Shown: positions 30,991-40,263, counted from the first letter of the stretch. The stretch: 64,000 bases of DNA from Erythrobacter sp. SG61-1L (GCF_001305965.1 NZ_JXQC01000003.1:682001-746000), one strand, 5' to 3'. Numbers and translations: made by a program. Notes: a model not told the origin generated them from the letters alone.

Positions 30991-32015
30991 AGCGCGCAGC
31001 AGTTCCGTTTGCGCCAGACCAGATAGCCCATGTCCTCGCCGATGGCGGGATAGACCTGGCCTGCCGACATGAGGGTGGTGGAGGCGCCAATGGGCGCGCA
31101 GGCGTAGCGGCCCTTGGTCTGTGGGTTGGGATTGGTGGCCTGGAAGCGGTATTGCTGCTTCCTCATCACCGGCATCAGATACTTGCCGCAGAGCCCCTTG
31201 CTGCCCATCGTGCCCCAGGCGACGAGTTCGCGGTGGAGCTTGTAGGAGAAGCGGGCGAGGGCGAGCCGCGATGCCTGGACATGCCCGATCGTCGCCGAGA
31301 CATTGCCATTCAAAGGATACATGCTGCCCTGGCATCCCGCGCACCAGAAGAGTTCGTCGGTCGGGAGCTTGGCCGTCGCAGCAACGCAGTCAGCCGCACA
31401 GGCCGCAAGCGCGAGCGGGTTGGCGAAGAGCACGGCCTCGGGGTTGATGATCGCGGTGAGCTCGGAATCCTGCCAGAGCGGATCGATCTCGGTGATGTAG
31501 AGAATGTCGACCGAGCCCTGCTCGAGGCACAGAAAATCGGCAACGATCTCCATCCAGTAGATCAGGGGATAGGCATACCAGTGGACATGCCACTGCGAAT
31601 TGTACTGCGTCGCGCCGCCCACCGCCGAAGGACCGGCCATCGACTTGAACCCGATGTCGAAGCCGGGATCGAGTTTCATCCCGCCGAGATTGACGAAGCA
31701 CCAGGGCTTCATGCTGACGTCGGCAAGTCGCACCGGCTCCCAGAAGCCCATGGCGATGCCCGGCCGCAAACCGCAGAGGCAAACGGGAAGCGTCGGGTTG
31801 CTCGTGTCGGGACGGCTCGACGGCCAGATCTTCAGACCGCCAACCGAGATCGGAAACAGGCACGACCAGCAGATGTCGGTGATCGGATTGACGAACTTGC
31901 CCGTGCAGCGGCCCGGACCAGCAGATGCCTGCGCTGGCGAAGCCGCAGCAAGGCTGAGACTGCAGGCAAGGAGCGCGCAGCATATCCATGTGAGAAGACG
32001 ATTTTTTCTGCTCAT
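30987..32015 (-). CDS. traU: conjugal transfer protein TraU
   Basis: A 342-residue periplasmic protein needed for DNA transfer. A signal peptide (MSRKNRLLTWICCALLACSLSLAAASPAQA) is followed by the strongly conserved TraU body: ITDICWSCLFPISVGG, CLCG-x-RPG-x-x-MGFWEP-x-RL-x-DV, CFVNLGG, LFWCAGCQGSMYPLNG, and the ending CAPIGASTTLMSAGQVYPAIGEDMGYLVWRKRNCC. Many Cys pairs suggest disulphides. Overlaps with traW (4 nt) and trbC (4 nt) show translational coupling. Confidence 0.95.
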   Translation of the reverse strand: MSRKNRLLTWICCALLACSLSLAAASPAQASAGPGRCTGKFVNPITDICWSCLFPISVGGLKIWPSSRPDTSNPTLPVCLCGLRPGIAMGFWEPVRLADVSMKPWCFVNLGGMKLDPGFDIGFKSMAGPSAVGGATQYNSQWHVHWYAYPLIYWMEIVADFLCLEQGSVDILYITEIDPLWQDSELTAIINPEAVLFANPLALAACAADCVAATAKLPTDELFWCAGCQGSMYPLNGNVSATIGHVQASRLALARFSYKLHRELVAWGTMGSKGLCGKYLMPVMRKQQYRFQATNPNPQTKGRYACAPIGASTTLMSAGQVYPAIGEDMGYLVWRKRNCCAL

Positions 32016-32656
32016 GACGATGCGCGCTCCTTGGATCGAACCGGCTGCTCGGTGATGATGAGCACGCGGCCCTGCTGTTCGACGGTTGCGGGCACGGCGC
32101 GGATGCCGAAATGCTTCACGAAGCTGCCGCCCTGGTCGAAATAGAAGCGGCGCTGGCGGGCCTTCATCAGTTCAAGCGGCGCGCCGCGAACGAGGATGAG
32201 TTTGGCCCTGGTGCTGGCATAGCGCCGGGTTGCCCAGGCAAGCTGCTCGGGATCATCGCCGTCGAGGAATACCAGCGGCACACGCAGCGGTACGGTGTCG
32301 AGCGGATTGACTCGTGTTCCGGCCGCCACGATCACCCGGCCCTTGTCGTCGGCAATGTCGCGCTCGACGCTGATCGTCGGATCAAACCGCCAGCTACGCG
32401 CCGCCGCCGCGGCACTGATCCCCGCGACCGGCTCAGGGCGGTTGACGCGCGCGATCGTTCGCCGCTTCAGTTCCTCGTTGAGCTTGGCGGTCTCGCCGGT
32501 CTTCTCGAGATGGGTGAGGCGCGCATGGATTTGCTCGAGCAGGTCAGGCTCGATCACGGACCAGACCGTGCCTTGCTGGCCGTAGTCGCGGGCGCCTGCC
32601 GGCGCGGCCATCAGAAGACCGGCTACGAGGAATGGGGCGGCGCGAAGCGGTGTCAC
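32012..32656 (-). CDS. traW: conjugal transfer protein TraW
   Basis: A 214-residue periplasmic protein. Signal peptide MTPLRAAPFLVAGLLMAAPAGA, then the TraW pattern RDYGQQGTVWSVIEPDLLEQIHARL, a helical linker, and a C-terminal thioredoxin-like domain shared with TrbC (PLVFLDGDD...AKLILVRGAPLELMKARQRRFYFDQGGSFVKHFGIRAVPATVEQQG). I chose the GTG at 32656, because GGGAGG lies 7 nt before it and it overlaps the peptidase stop. The frame is open far upstream but is out-of-frame peptidase sequence. It works with TrbC in pilus assembly. Confidence 0.9.
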   Translation of the reverse strand: MTPLRAAPFLVAGLLMAAPAGARDYGQQGTVWSVIEPDLLEQIHARLTHLEKTGETAKLNEELKRRTIARVNRPEPVAGISAAAAARSWRFDPTISVERDIADDKGRVIVAAGTRVNPLDTVPLRVPLVFLDGDDPEQLAWATRRYASTRAKLILVRGAPLELMKARQRRFYFDQGGSFVKHFGIRAVPATVEQQGRVLIITEQPVRSKERASS

Positions 32657-33177
32657 AGGATCGGCCTCCCGACCCCGAGAATGCGCCTGGCGCAGATCCA
32701 CCCGATCGCCGCATAGCGGCTGTCGAAGCCGTCCTTGTGCGCGGTGGTGACGAAAAAGCAGCCTTGAGGCACCACGCCAGTCGGACCGAGCGCCAGCGGC
32801 TCGCCGAAACGGCTTGCGCGCTTGGCTACCGCAACCTTGTGGCCATTGACGAAGAAGCTGCGCTCCTTCTCGGTCACGATATCGCCTGGCATGCCGCTCA
32901 CCTTCTTGCCGAACGGCTTGGGCTTCTTGCCGAAGTGCCTTTCGAGCAGCGGCGAGGCGGGCGGATCGAACAGAACGATCTCGCCGCGCTGTGGCAGCGC
33001 GCCGCGATCGAGCCAGATCGCCCAGTATGGCAGGCTCGGACTGGCGTTGATCATCAGCGCATGATCCTTCGAGAAGGCGGCGAGCGAGGTGAGCGCGAGC
33101 GCTGCCGCACCAAGCCCTGCCCACAGCGCGAGGCGCCGCCCGGTTGGCGAGTGGAGGACAAGATCAGCGGCGCGCAT
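32653..33177 (-). CDS. S26 family signal peptidase (TraF-type conjugation peptidase)
   Basis: A 174-residue membrane-anchored serine peptidase. One N-terminal transmembrane segment (LALWAGLGAAALALTSLAAF), then NASPSLPYWAIW with the nucleophile Ser (S46 or S48) and KKVSGMPGDIV with the general-base Lys, the S26C pattern of RP4 TraF and plasmid LepB-like proteins. It ends with the GWICARRILGVGRP strand. It probably matures the pilin precursor or another exported Tra protein; F itself uses host LepB, so this is a difference from F. It overlaps trbI and traW on either side. Confidence 0.88.
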   Translation of the reverse strand: MRAADLVLHSPTGRRLALWAGLGAAALALTSLAAFSKDHALMINASPSLPYWAIWLDRGALPQRGEIVLFDPPASPLLERHFGKKPKPFGKKVSGMPGDIVTEKERSFFVNGHKVAVAKRASRFGEPLALGPTGVVPQGCFFVTTAHKDGFDSRYAAIGWICARRILGVGRPIL

Positions 33178-33571
33178 CGGGAATGGACCTCACGCGGCGC
33201 GCGACATCGGCGCGCACGGCTTCGGTGAGATCAGGCGTGCTGCCGGCCACCACCGCTTCGGCGACGAGTACCGTGCGGCCCTCGCGGCCCAGATGTTCGA
33301 CCGAGGCTTCGACCGCCTGGAGATAGGCCTGGACGCGCATCTTGGTTTCTTCTGGCGGTCGGCCTGCGCGCGCCTCGGCTTCGATGAAGTCGCCCATGAT
33401 GCGGCTCAGCTGCACGGTCACCACTTCGCGCTTGTCGAGCGCGAGCAGCTTGTCGGTGGCCCAGACGCCCCAGAGCGCCGAGCCGACCATGCTCAAACCG
33501 AGCGCGACGGCGGTCCAGTTAACCGCACCCATGCGGCCGCGCAGGGACTGTGTTGCCAATATGTTCTTCAC
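33164..33571 (-). CDS. trbI: F-type conjugation protein TrbI
   Basis: A 135-residue inner-membrane protein. One N-terminal transmembrane helix (VNWTAVALGLSMVGSALWGVWATDKLL) is followed by a periplasmic helical domain (REVVTVQLSRIMGDFIEAEARAGRPPEETKMRVQAYLQAVEASVEHLGREG), the F-type TrbI layout, which influences pilus retraction in F. I chose a GTG start at 33571, since GGGAG lies 9 nt upstream and it overlaps the stop of the preceding gene. An ATG at 33532 is an alternative and still keeps the membrane helix. Its end overlaps the peptidase gene by 14 nt. Confidence 0.82.
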   Translation of the reverse strand: MKNILATQSLRGRMGAVNWTAVALGLSMVGSALWGVWATDKLLALDKREVVTVQLSRIMGDFIEAEARAGRPPEETKMRVQAYLQAVEASVEHLGREGRTVLVAEAVVAGSTPDLTEAVRADVARRVRSIPDARR

Positions 33572-33963
33572 AGCTTTTCTCCCGAAAGCTCGCGCTCGAG
33601 ATCGTTGATGAAGCGCGGCAGGCGCCAGACCACGACGAGCGTTGCGACACCGATGAGGACGAACTTGAACTCGTCGAGGAAGCCGAACTGGCGGCCTTGC
33701 TCGGCGCCGAGAAAACGGTCCGAAATATTGGCGAGATGGGCGAAGAAGACCCCGGCATCTCCGCCGGAAATTAGAAGGAAGAAGAGCAGCGGCAGCCCGA
33801 GCGCCATGAGGTAGCTCGAGGCGAGGAAGGTGCTGCCGCGAAGCACGATGTAGCAAAGGTCGGCTGCATGGGAGCGCCAGCACTTTGCCGGCAGATCGAG
33901 GCTTTCGCCGTCGGCACGTGCGTCTTGGGCCCGGTCGATCGGCGTGACGAGATGGAGTGGCAT
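33568..33963 (-). CDS. two-TM protein of the T4SS operon
   Basis: A 131-residue membrane protein between traC and trbI. Residues 1-45 are cytoplasmic-looking. Two membrane segments lie at about 48-68 (SSYLMALGLPLLFFLLISGG) and 95-113 (EFKFVLIGVATLVVVWRL), ending in a charged tail (PRFINDLERELSGEKL). I know similar unnamed proteins at this place in sphingomonad F-type clusters but no characterised homologue. Position suggests a T4SS accessory in the inner membrane. The ATG at 33963 is 32 nt after the traC stop. Confidence 0.7.
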   Translation of the reverse strand: MPLHLVTPIDRAQDARADGESLDLPAKCWRSHAADLCYIVLRGSTFLASSYLMALGLPLLFFLLISGGDAGVFFAHLANISDRFLGAEQGRQFGFLDEFKFVLIGVATLVVVWRLPRFINDLERELSGEKL

Positions 33964-33995
33964 CGGTTTTGGGTGTCCTTGGATGGAGGGAGAAG

Positions 33996-36542
33996 TCAGG
34001 TTCGATTGGGAAAGGCGATCCGTTCGATCGCGTCGGCAAGCTGGTGGCCGCGCGCGATTTCGGCATCGATGGCGGCAAAGGTCTGGGGCGAGCTTGAGAA
34101 CAACGTCGCCGAATAGTCGTCGAGGACGAGCCGGCCGATGGCTTCGGTCTCCGGGCCCTTGATGAAGACTTCCGAATAGTCGCTGCCCGAACGCTTCAGG
34201 CTGCGGATCAGGGTCTCGGTGCGGTCGTCCATGTCGAGGCGCTTCGACGCCTTGAAATCGGCGATCGTCTCGGGCTTCTGCTGGAGGATCAGCATCCAGT
34301 CGCTGTTTTCCAGCGCAGCGGTCGCCCCATCGGACTTGTAATAGTCGTTGAGTGACTGCGTCGCGGTTGCCAGCGCCCCGCCATATTTGCGGCAGGTGCG
34401 GGCATAGGTTTCGACGAACTCGCCCATCGAGCCGCCCTTGAGCATCGACCACGCCTCGTCGATCAAGAGCAGCTTCCTCACCGAGCGCGGGCTGCGGGTC
34501 ATGGCCTGGCTGGTCATGAACATGATCGCCGAGAGTACGACGCTGCGCAATTCCTCGCGGGCGGCGAGGTCCGACATCTCGAAGACGGTAAAGTCGGTGT
34601 CGAGATCGAGGCTCGCATGGCCTTCGAAGAAGGCGCCATAGGTGCCGCCGGCCATGTATGGCGCGAGCGCGGTGGCGAGGTCGCTCGCGGCTTCATTGCC
34701 GAGACCGGCCAGTGCTTCGCCGACGCCGGTGATCGAGGCATCGACGCCCCGTTCGCTCCAGACCATGTTGACCGCCCGGTCGATCAGGCCGCGCTCGGTG
34801 TCGCTCAGCTTTGCGCTGTGCCGCGCCATCTGGCCGACAATGGCCTTGACCATGCCGAAGCAGTCGAGCCGGTAATCCTCGTCTTCGGCCGCGCGCTCGC
34901 CGTCGATCATCGAGAACGGATTGAGGCAGAAGCCCGCCTTCATCGTGAACTCGACGAACCGGCCGCCTTGCAGCTTCACCGAATGCTCGAAACTGCGACC
35001 GTCGTCGATGACCACGACCTGCGCGCCAGCGCCGCGCAGCGCCGCGCACATTTCCTGCAGCAGCACAGACTTCCCCGAGCCGGATTTGCCGCAGATCGCG
35101 ACATTGTGGTTGCCAGCATCGTTCTCGAACGGCGACCAGAAGAAGGGCTGGCCGCGTCGGCCCACGAACAGCAGGTGCGGATGGACGCTGCCGAGATACT
35201 CGCCCTGCATGGGAGCGATATTGGCCGCTGTCGTCGACAGCACGGTCTTGAAGCGCTTGAGGCGCTCCATGTCCGCGCCAAGCCCATCGGCCAGCGTCAT
35301 TGGCATGGCCGCGAGCAGCCCCTGGATCTGCAGGTATCGCTCATCGGCAAGATCCCAGCCCGCCGCCTTGTAGATCGACTTGATCGCGCGTTCGTCGCGG
35401 TCCCCGCGGCCGAGCGGGGAGTAGGTCGTCAGACCATAGAAGACCCGCACCAAACGTCGGCCTTCCTGCAGCTCGGATTGCACATGCTGCCACTCGGCTG
35501 CCTGCTCGCCGATGCGGGGCAGAAAACGCGCGCTGCGCGTTCCGGCAAGGCTCGTCGTACGCATGAATTTGAAGCCGGCCTTGGCCGAAGCGGCTTCCTG
35601 GTCGGGATAGACGAGGCACAGCATCGTCGCCGCCGGGCAGGGGAAGCGCAGCTTGTCGGTGAACATGTCGCCGATGAGCCGCGCGCATTCCCACGGCGCC
35701 CAGCGCTGGGGCATGTTGCGCGAGGAAAAATGCCGAACGTCGAACGCGTCGGGATAGACCGTGCCGATCTCGGGAACGCCGTCTTCGATCTTGCCCGTCG
35801 CACGAAACCGCTCGGTGACGAGCCGCATCCGGTCTTCATGGATGACGAGCTCGATATCGTGCCGGATCGCCTGGGCCGCGATCGCGTCGTTGGGATTATA
35901 GGGTACGGCATCGTCTTGCGGCGCGGTGGTCGGCGAGGTCAGGTCGTCGATGATCGCGATCAGTTGCTGGGGCTCGACTTCGGCCACACCCAGATTGAGC
36001 GACTTCAGCATGGCAATAAGGCCGTCGCGGGTCTGCTTGAGATCCTCATTGCTGACCGCCTTGGCGGCAGGCACGCCGACCGAGACGATGACCTGATGAT
36101 GCCGGGCGTGGAAGGGCGCATCCTGCGAGCCCGATTCCCAGACAAGGCCGTAGAGCCGCCGTGCGCGGTGGCGGGCAATCGCCTCGTAGACGCCGCCCTG
36201 AACATAGCGCGGCGCAAACCAGGGTGCGACGATCCGGCTGATGCGCGGAGAGGCGAGATGCAGGACCTGGAGACAGGCGCCTGCCGGAAGCCCTTCGGAA
36301 AAGAATGACCCGAGGATCTCGCCAGTGCGTTCGTCCGCCCCGATCAGAGGAGTGACCGAGAGCACGAAGCCTTTGGAGCGCGCGTTGAAATAGAGCCGGC
36401 TCGTCGGATCATAGATCCGGTAGGGGAGCCAGTCCGACAGCAGATCGAGCATCAGGGCAGGCCGGTCCTGTTCAGCGTGCTCGGCATCGCCCAGAAGGCC
36501 GGTGAGGAGCCTGTCGACGATCGTCTTGAGTTTCTCGGCCAT
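33996..36542 (-). CDS. traC: T4SS ATPase TraC
   Basis: An 848-residue VirB4-like ATPase that powers pilus assembly. The N-terminal TraC_F domain (LLTGLLGDAEHAEQDRPALMLDLLSDWLPYRIYD) is followed by Walker A AICGKSGSGKSVLLQEM, Walker B KLLLIDEAWSML and the downstream LATATQSLNDYY / WMLILQQKPETIADF sensors typical of VirB4/TraC. I place the start at the ATG 36542, which overlaps the traV stop (ATGA), with AAGGAG about 9 nt upstream; a GTG one codon earlier is possible. Length fits F TraC (875). Confidence 0.94.
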   Translation of the reverse strand: MAEKLKTIVDRLLTGLLGDAEHAEQDRPALMLDLLSDWLPYRIYDPTSRLYFNARSKGFVLSVTPLIGADERTGEILGSFFSEGLPAGACLQVLHLASPRISRIVAPWFAPRYVQGGVYEAIARHRARRLYGLVWESGSQDAPFHARHHQVIVSVGVPAAKAVSNEDLKQTRDGLIAMLKSLNLGVAEVEPQQLIAIIDDLTSPTTAPQDDAVPYNPNDAIAAQAIRHDIELVIHEDRMRLVTERFRATGKIEDGVPEIGTVYPDAFDVRHFSSRNMPQRWAPWECARLIGDMFTDKLRFPCPAATMLCLVYPDQEAASAKAGFKFMRTTSLAGTRSARFLPRIGEQAAEWQHVQSELQEGRRLVRVFYGLTTYSPLGRGDRDERAIKSIYKAAGWDLADERYLQIQGLLAAMPMTLADGLGADMERLKRFKTVLSTTAANIAPMQGEYLGSVHPHLLFVGRRGQPFFWSPFENDAGNHNVAICGKSGSGKSVLLQEMCAALRGAGAQVVVIDDGRSFEHSVKLQGGRFVEFTMKAGFCLNPFSMIDGERAAEDEDYRLDCFGMVKAIVGQMARHSAKLSDTERGLIDRAVNMVWSERGVDASITGVGEALAGLGNEAASDLATALAPYMAGGTYGAFFEGHASLDLDTDFTVFEMSDLAAREELRSVVLSAIMFMTSQAMTRSPRSVRKLLLIDEAWSMLKGGSMGEFVETYARTCRKYGGALATATQSLNDYYKSDGATAALENSDWMLILQQKPETIADFKASKRLDMDDRTETLIRSLKRSGSDYSEVFIKGPETEAIGRLVLDDYSATLFSSSPQTFAAIDAEIARGHQLADAIERIAFPNRT

Positions 36543-37285
36543 CACTTGGGCTCCTTTTGTGCCTTGGCGGCGTTCTTGGCGGCCTCGATCGCCTCGATGG
36601 TCGGGAAGATTAGCGGGGCTTTGTCGGCAGATGGCCGAGGGGTTCGATCATGCGGGGGCTGCGCCATGTCGAACCCCTCGACCGCCGGTGCGCTCGCACC
36701 GGCAACCGCCTCGCGCGCCGTGGAGGGGAGGACCAGCGGCGAGGCAGAGGGGATGTCCTCGAGCGAGGACGAAGGCTGAAAGGGCTGACCGAGATCGAAC
36801 GTCTCGGCTTCGGACTGTTCGGCCGGGGGAAGGGTAGTGGCTTCGTTCAGGAGATCGCTCTTGGCCTGTGCGGCCTTCAGCTGGCGCCTGAGCTGCCGCA
36901 TCAGCGGCGGGGCGGTATCCTCGCCTGCCTTGCGGCGCAATTCTGCGGCCCAGCGCGGATTTTCGACGACCGCCCAGGCGACCGCATCGTCGTGCAGCGT
37001 CCCGGTTTCATCGATGTGCGCCGGAAAGACGATCCTGAGTGTACGCTCGGAGGTGCGGCCTTGGTCACCGGATGCGACGGGGACAGGAGGACGCAGGCCG
37101 TCCTGGACCGGTCCGGTTGCGGACAAATCCTTGGTCGCGCGCGCATCGATCACCTGGCTGGGTGCGCAGTCGCCCTTTGGGGCACGGCAAGTGAAATCGC
37201 CTTCGATATTGGTTCCGAAGGTGGCGCAGCCGCTGGTCAGCACGGCAAGGCAGGCAGAGGCGAGAATACGGCGGGAAAATCCCAT
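36542..37285 (-). CDS. traV: outer-membrane core lipoprotein TraV
   Basis: A 247-residue lipoprotein with lipobox LTSGC (Cys20) and the TraV start pattern SGCATFGTNIEGDFTCRAPKGDC. With TraK and TraB it forms the F-type outer-membrane core complex (VirB7-like). The remainder is hydrophilic and Pro-rich with helices (LRRKAGEDTAPPLMRQLRRQLKAAQAKSDLL). It is longer than F TraV (171), due to a low-complexity C-terminal extension. It starts 5 nt after the DsbC-like gene. Confidence 0.88.
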   Translation of the reverse strand: MGFSRRILASACLAVLTSGCATFGTNIEGDFTCRAPKGDCAPSQVIDARATKDLSATGPVQDGLRPPVPVASGDQGRTSERTLRIVFPAHIDETGTLHDDAVAWAVVENPRWAAELRRKAGEDTAPPLMRQLRRQLKAAQAKSDLLNEATTLPPAEQSEAETFDLGQPFQPSSSLEDIPSASPLVLPSTAREAVAGASAPAVEGFDMAQPPHDRTPRPSADKAPLIFPTIEAIEAAKNAAKAQKEPK

Positions 37286-37290
37286 GACGA

Positions 37291-38181
37291 TTATCCTTTC
37301 TTGGCCGGAGCGGGGGCAGCCGCTTTTGCGGGCTTGAGGAATTCGCGGAGCACGGAAGCCGGGCGATACCCTTCAAGGATCGCGCCATCCGACGGGCGTA
37401 CGATCACCGGCGTTCCGTTGAAGCCATGGGCCTTGGCAAAGGCCTCGTTGGCATCGAGCCCGCTCGTGTCACACGGCTTCGGGTTGGCGAGGGCGAGACC
37501 CGAATAGGCCATATGCAGGGACAACTCGGGGCGCGGCGAGCACAGCACCCGTTCGGCATCGCGGCGGCTGTCGGCCCCGAAGATCGAAATGGGCCGCTCC
37601 TCGACGCGCGCGCCGATCGCTTTCAGTTCGGCCTCGAGCTTCTTGCAGTAGCCGCAGTGGAAATCGGAGAAGACGACGACCTTGGGGCCGTTGGCTGGTC
37701 CCCAGGTGATCGCGCCGTTGGCGGGCAGGCCGGCGAGCGATACCTTCTGCGGGGTGGCGCGCGGAACGGGCTGGCTTTCTTCGTTGGCATTGCTCCGCCG
37801 TGCCCCGCCCGCTGCCAGCAAGTCCGGGTTGAGTGCGAGGAGACGGGCTGCCGTCAGGTCCTGACGCGCCTCCATGTCGTAGATGCGCCCGATCACCAGA
37901 TATTTGGCCGCGCGATCGACATAGAACAGCGTCGATTTTGAGGCGACTTCGCACAAGCCGCCAAGGCCATCGCAGCTAATGGCATCGATCGGCGTCTTCG
38001 GGAGGCGCAGCTTGAGCGCGGCGCGCACCTTTGCCGTGTCGGGAGCCTGGGCCGGGGAGGCGAGGCTGGCCACGCCCCAACCCGTTGCGGCTGACAGGGC
38101 GACGACGGCAGCAACGGTCGCCACCGGTCGCAGCCAGCGCCGCGGCTTGGTGGGGGTTGGATCGTTTGCGGCAGGGGTCAT
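37291..38181 (-). CDS. DsbC-type thiol-disulphide isomerase
   Basis: A 296-residue exported protein with an N-terminal transmembrane or signal segment (VATVAAVVALSAATGWGVASL), a DsbC-like dimerisation region, and a thioredoxin domain with CGYC (C176, C179) in VVVFSDFHCGYCKKLE and the cis-Pro loop NGTPVIVRP. It probably isomerises disulphides in the Cys-rich Tra proteins. Its place between traB and traV is usual in F-like clusters of alphaproteobacteria. A second Cys pair (C70, C77) lies in the N-terminal domain. Confidence 0.9.
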   Translation of the reverse strand: MTPAANDPTPTKPRRWLRPVATVAAVVALSAATGWGVASLASPAQAPDTAKVRAALKLRLPKTPIDAISCDGLGGLCEVASKSTLFYVDRAAKYLVIGRIYDMEARQDLTAARLLALNPDLLAAGGARRSNANEESQPVPRATPQKVSLAGLPANGAITWGPANGPKVVVFSDFHCGYCKKLEAELKAIGARVEERPISIFGADSRRDAERVLCSPRPELSLHMAYSGLALANPKPCDTSGLDANEAFAKAHGFNGTPVIVRPSDGAILEGYRPASVLREFLKPAKAAAPAPAKKG

Positions 38182-39512
38182 TGGGAGTTCCTCACGTAGA
38201 CGCCGTCGAGGAAGACGATCTCGACATCGATGCCGGTCGGCATCTCGACGACGGGTTGGTATTGTTCGGCGCGCTCGATCAGATATTTGCTGACCGTATC
38301 GGCGGCATCGGCAGCGCCCTGGCCGAGCCCACCGCCGAGGATGTCGCCGGCAGAGAGCTTCGAGCGAGTGCCGTCGGCATTGGTCGTGACGCCGGAGAAG
38401 ACGCTGTTGGCGTTCGCCGAAAAGCCGCGCCCGAACCCGCCGACAATCCCGGCAAGCAGAGCCTGGCTGACAAGGCTGCCCTCGCGGCTGACGACACGGC
38501 CACGCACGCCCGATTTTCCAGCAAAGCTGATGAAACCTTTGACCTCGCTCACCGCGACGCGCCCGCCGGGCTGGTCGCAGGTCATCCGCGCCAGCTTCAC
38601 ATAGACCTTCTCGGACGAGAGATCGCCGCGCGCTGCGCCATTGACGATGCAGCCCTGAAGCCGCGTGGTCAGAACCTTGCCGTTCTGCATGACCGATCGC
38701 GCCGGACCGGTAATGCGCAGCACCACGGGTAGCGGATCGGTCTGGCTCGCGACCCCCGCCGACGCATCGACGCCGACGATGACCTTGGCAGGAGCATAGG
38801 AATTGGGCGGGAGATAGTCCGGCGAGTCCTCGACCACGACCGGCGGCGCTTCGGGGCGAGCCGCTCGCAGTCCAATGGCTCCTGCCTTGTCGGAGGTGAA
38901 GCTCATGAGTTTGACTTCGCCGGGACCAGGCAGGCCGGTTTCGCTCGCGCCCAACGCGGCACCCGCGGGAGCAGGCTGAAGCGGTCGACCGCGCGCATCG
39001 TAGCCACCCGCCTGCGGGCCATAGGCCGGTGGCGGCAGGCTTGCGGCTGCCGGGGCGGACTGGCTGGCAAGGCGCGACTTGAGATCCGCGTTCTCAGCGG
39101 AGATCGCATCGATCGCGGCCTGGCCGTCGACTCGCATGGCCTGGTTCTCAGCCTTGAGCGCAGCCAGCTGGGATTCGATTTCCTCGCGCGGGAGGCTCGC
39201 GTCCTTCATGGCCTTCTGCTCGCGGGTGACGGCATCGAGACGGTTGCCGTAAGTCGCGACGAACTCGCGCTGCGAAAGGTCGCGATTGATGAGTCCTGCG
39301 GTGTCGATGGTCTGCGCGGCGGTGGGATCATCGCTCTTCGCGCCGTCGTCGCCGCCCAGGATGAACCAGCTGCCGCCGACCAGCGCGAGTGCGCCCAAGG
39401 AACCAAGCAGAAGCTTTTGCCGCCGCGCGGTCTTCGCGTTGAGGCTGGTCACCGGCGATGGCGATGCCGGATCGGCCTGGACCGGGTTTGAGTTCGTGGG
39501 AGCATCAGTCAT
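38178..39512 (-). CDS. traB: T4SS core protein TraB (VirB10-like)
   Basis: A 444-residue inner-membrane protein spanning the periplasm. A short cytoplasmic part, one membrane helix (about residues 33-52, LLLGSLGALALVGGSWFIL), a coiled-coil stretch, a Pro-rich linker (SAPAAASLPPPAYGPQ), and the VirB10-like C-terminal domain (PANSY-like NSYAPAKVIVGVDASAG, MQNGKVLTTRLQGCIVNGAARGDLSSEKVYVKLARMTC, GRVVSREGSLVSQALLAGIVGGFGRGF). I chose the ATG at 39512, which overlaps the traK stop by 8 nt. The upstream open frame is not protein-like. Confidence 0.92.
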   Translation of the reverse strand: MTDAPTNSNPVQADPASPSPVTSLNAKTARRQKLLLGSLGALALVGGSWFILGGDDGAKSDDPTAAQTIDTAGLINRDLSQREFVATYGNRLDAVTREQKAMKDASLPREEIESQLAALKAENQAMRVDGQAAIDAISAENADLKSRLASQSAPAAASLPPPAYGPQAGGYDARGRPLQPAPAGAALGASETGLPGPGEVKLMSFTSDKAGAIGLRAARPEAPPVVVEDSPDYLPPNSYAPAKVIVGVDASAGVASQTDPLPVVLRITGPARSVMQNGKVLTTRLQGCIVNGAARGDLSSEKVYVKLARMTCDQPGGRVAVSEVKGFISFAGKSGVRGRVVSREGSLVSQALLAGIVGGFGRGFSANANSVFSGVTTNADGTRSKLSAGDILGGGLGQGAADAADTVSKYLIERAEQYQPVVEMPTGIDVEIVFLDGVYVRNSQ

Positions 39513-40263
39513 GGCCCAACCCTCCGTTCGAACCGACGATGAAGGCGACCGTGCTTTCTCCCGATTTGAGAGTGGGCTGAGCGATCGAGATTGCGAGTGT
39601 CTGGGATGACGCGAGATCCGCTTCGGCAAGCGTCAGCGGCTTGCGGCCACGGTTCGCCAGGCGGATGACCTTTCCGGCGAGCGCGCTGCCGCGGTAATCG
39701 GCGATGAGCTGGATTTCGAGATCGCCGACCCGTGCCGGAAGGGCGGAGGACTGCCTGACTTCGAAGCCATCGACCGTCTGGTCATTGGCCATGGCCTGGA
39801 TGAGCCGCACTGCGCTCGTCTCCAGCGGCGTTTCGCTTTCCCAGCCAGATGCCTTGTTTGTCGCGATCGCCGGGTTGGTGATGAAGACCTGCACTGCCGG
39901 GACAGGCTCGACCTGGCAGGAAACCTTGTAGACGAAGCCCTTCTTGGTCGTGGCGAAGAAGCTGATCGACCGCGCCGAATAGGTCTCGGGCACTGACACG
40001 TAGATGTCGCCGCGCAGCGGTTCGTTGGTAACCGCAAAATCGTTGTAGGGCGTGCCGGTCGAGATCTTCGAGACGCTGGCAAACTGGTCGTCGATAAGCG
40101 CGAAGCGCGTCAGCTCGCGGGCCGACACGGCGCATTCGATGCTTGCTCCATCTGCAGCCTGTTTGAACTGATCGGCGGCCTGAGCGCCGCTTGCTGAAAA
40201 TGCGAGGATGGTACTGGCACAAAGAGCCATGCTCCACGCGCGCGTCTTGCGTCGGTAAGCCAT
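39505..40263 (-). CDS. traK: T4SS core secretin-like protein TraK
   Basis: A 252-residue exported protein: signal peptide (MALCASTILAFSASGAQA within the first 29 residues), then a VirB9-like beta-rich body of TraK type (DGASIECAVSARELTRFALIDDQFASVSKI, PLRGDIYVSVPETYSARSISFFATTKKGFVYKVSC, FEVRQSSALPARVGDLEIQLIADYRGSALAGKVIRLANRG). It forms the outer-membrane ring with TraV and TraB. The ATG at 40263 overlaps the traE stop (TAATG). Confidence 0.9.
   Translation of the reverse strand: MAYRRKTRAWSMALCASTILAFSASGAQAADQFKQAADGASIECAVSARELTRFALIDDQFASVSKISTGTPYNDFAVTNEPLRGDIYVSVPETYSARSISFFATTKKGFVYKVSCQVEPVPAVQVFITNPAIATNKASGWESETPLETSAVRLIQAMANDQTVDGFEVRQSSALPARVGDLEIQLIADYRGSALAGKVIRLANRGRKPLTLAEADLASSQTLAISIAQPTLKSGESTVAFIVGSNGGLGHD

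Noticed and set aside
34617-36308. 563-codon frame antisense to traC.
   Set aside because: The traC strand has Walker A/B and family sequence; the antisense product is compositionally like a shadow frame.
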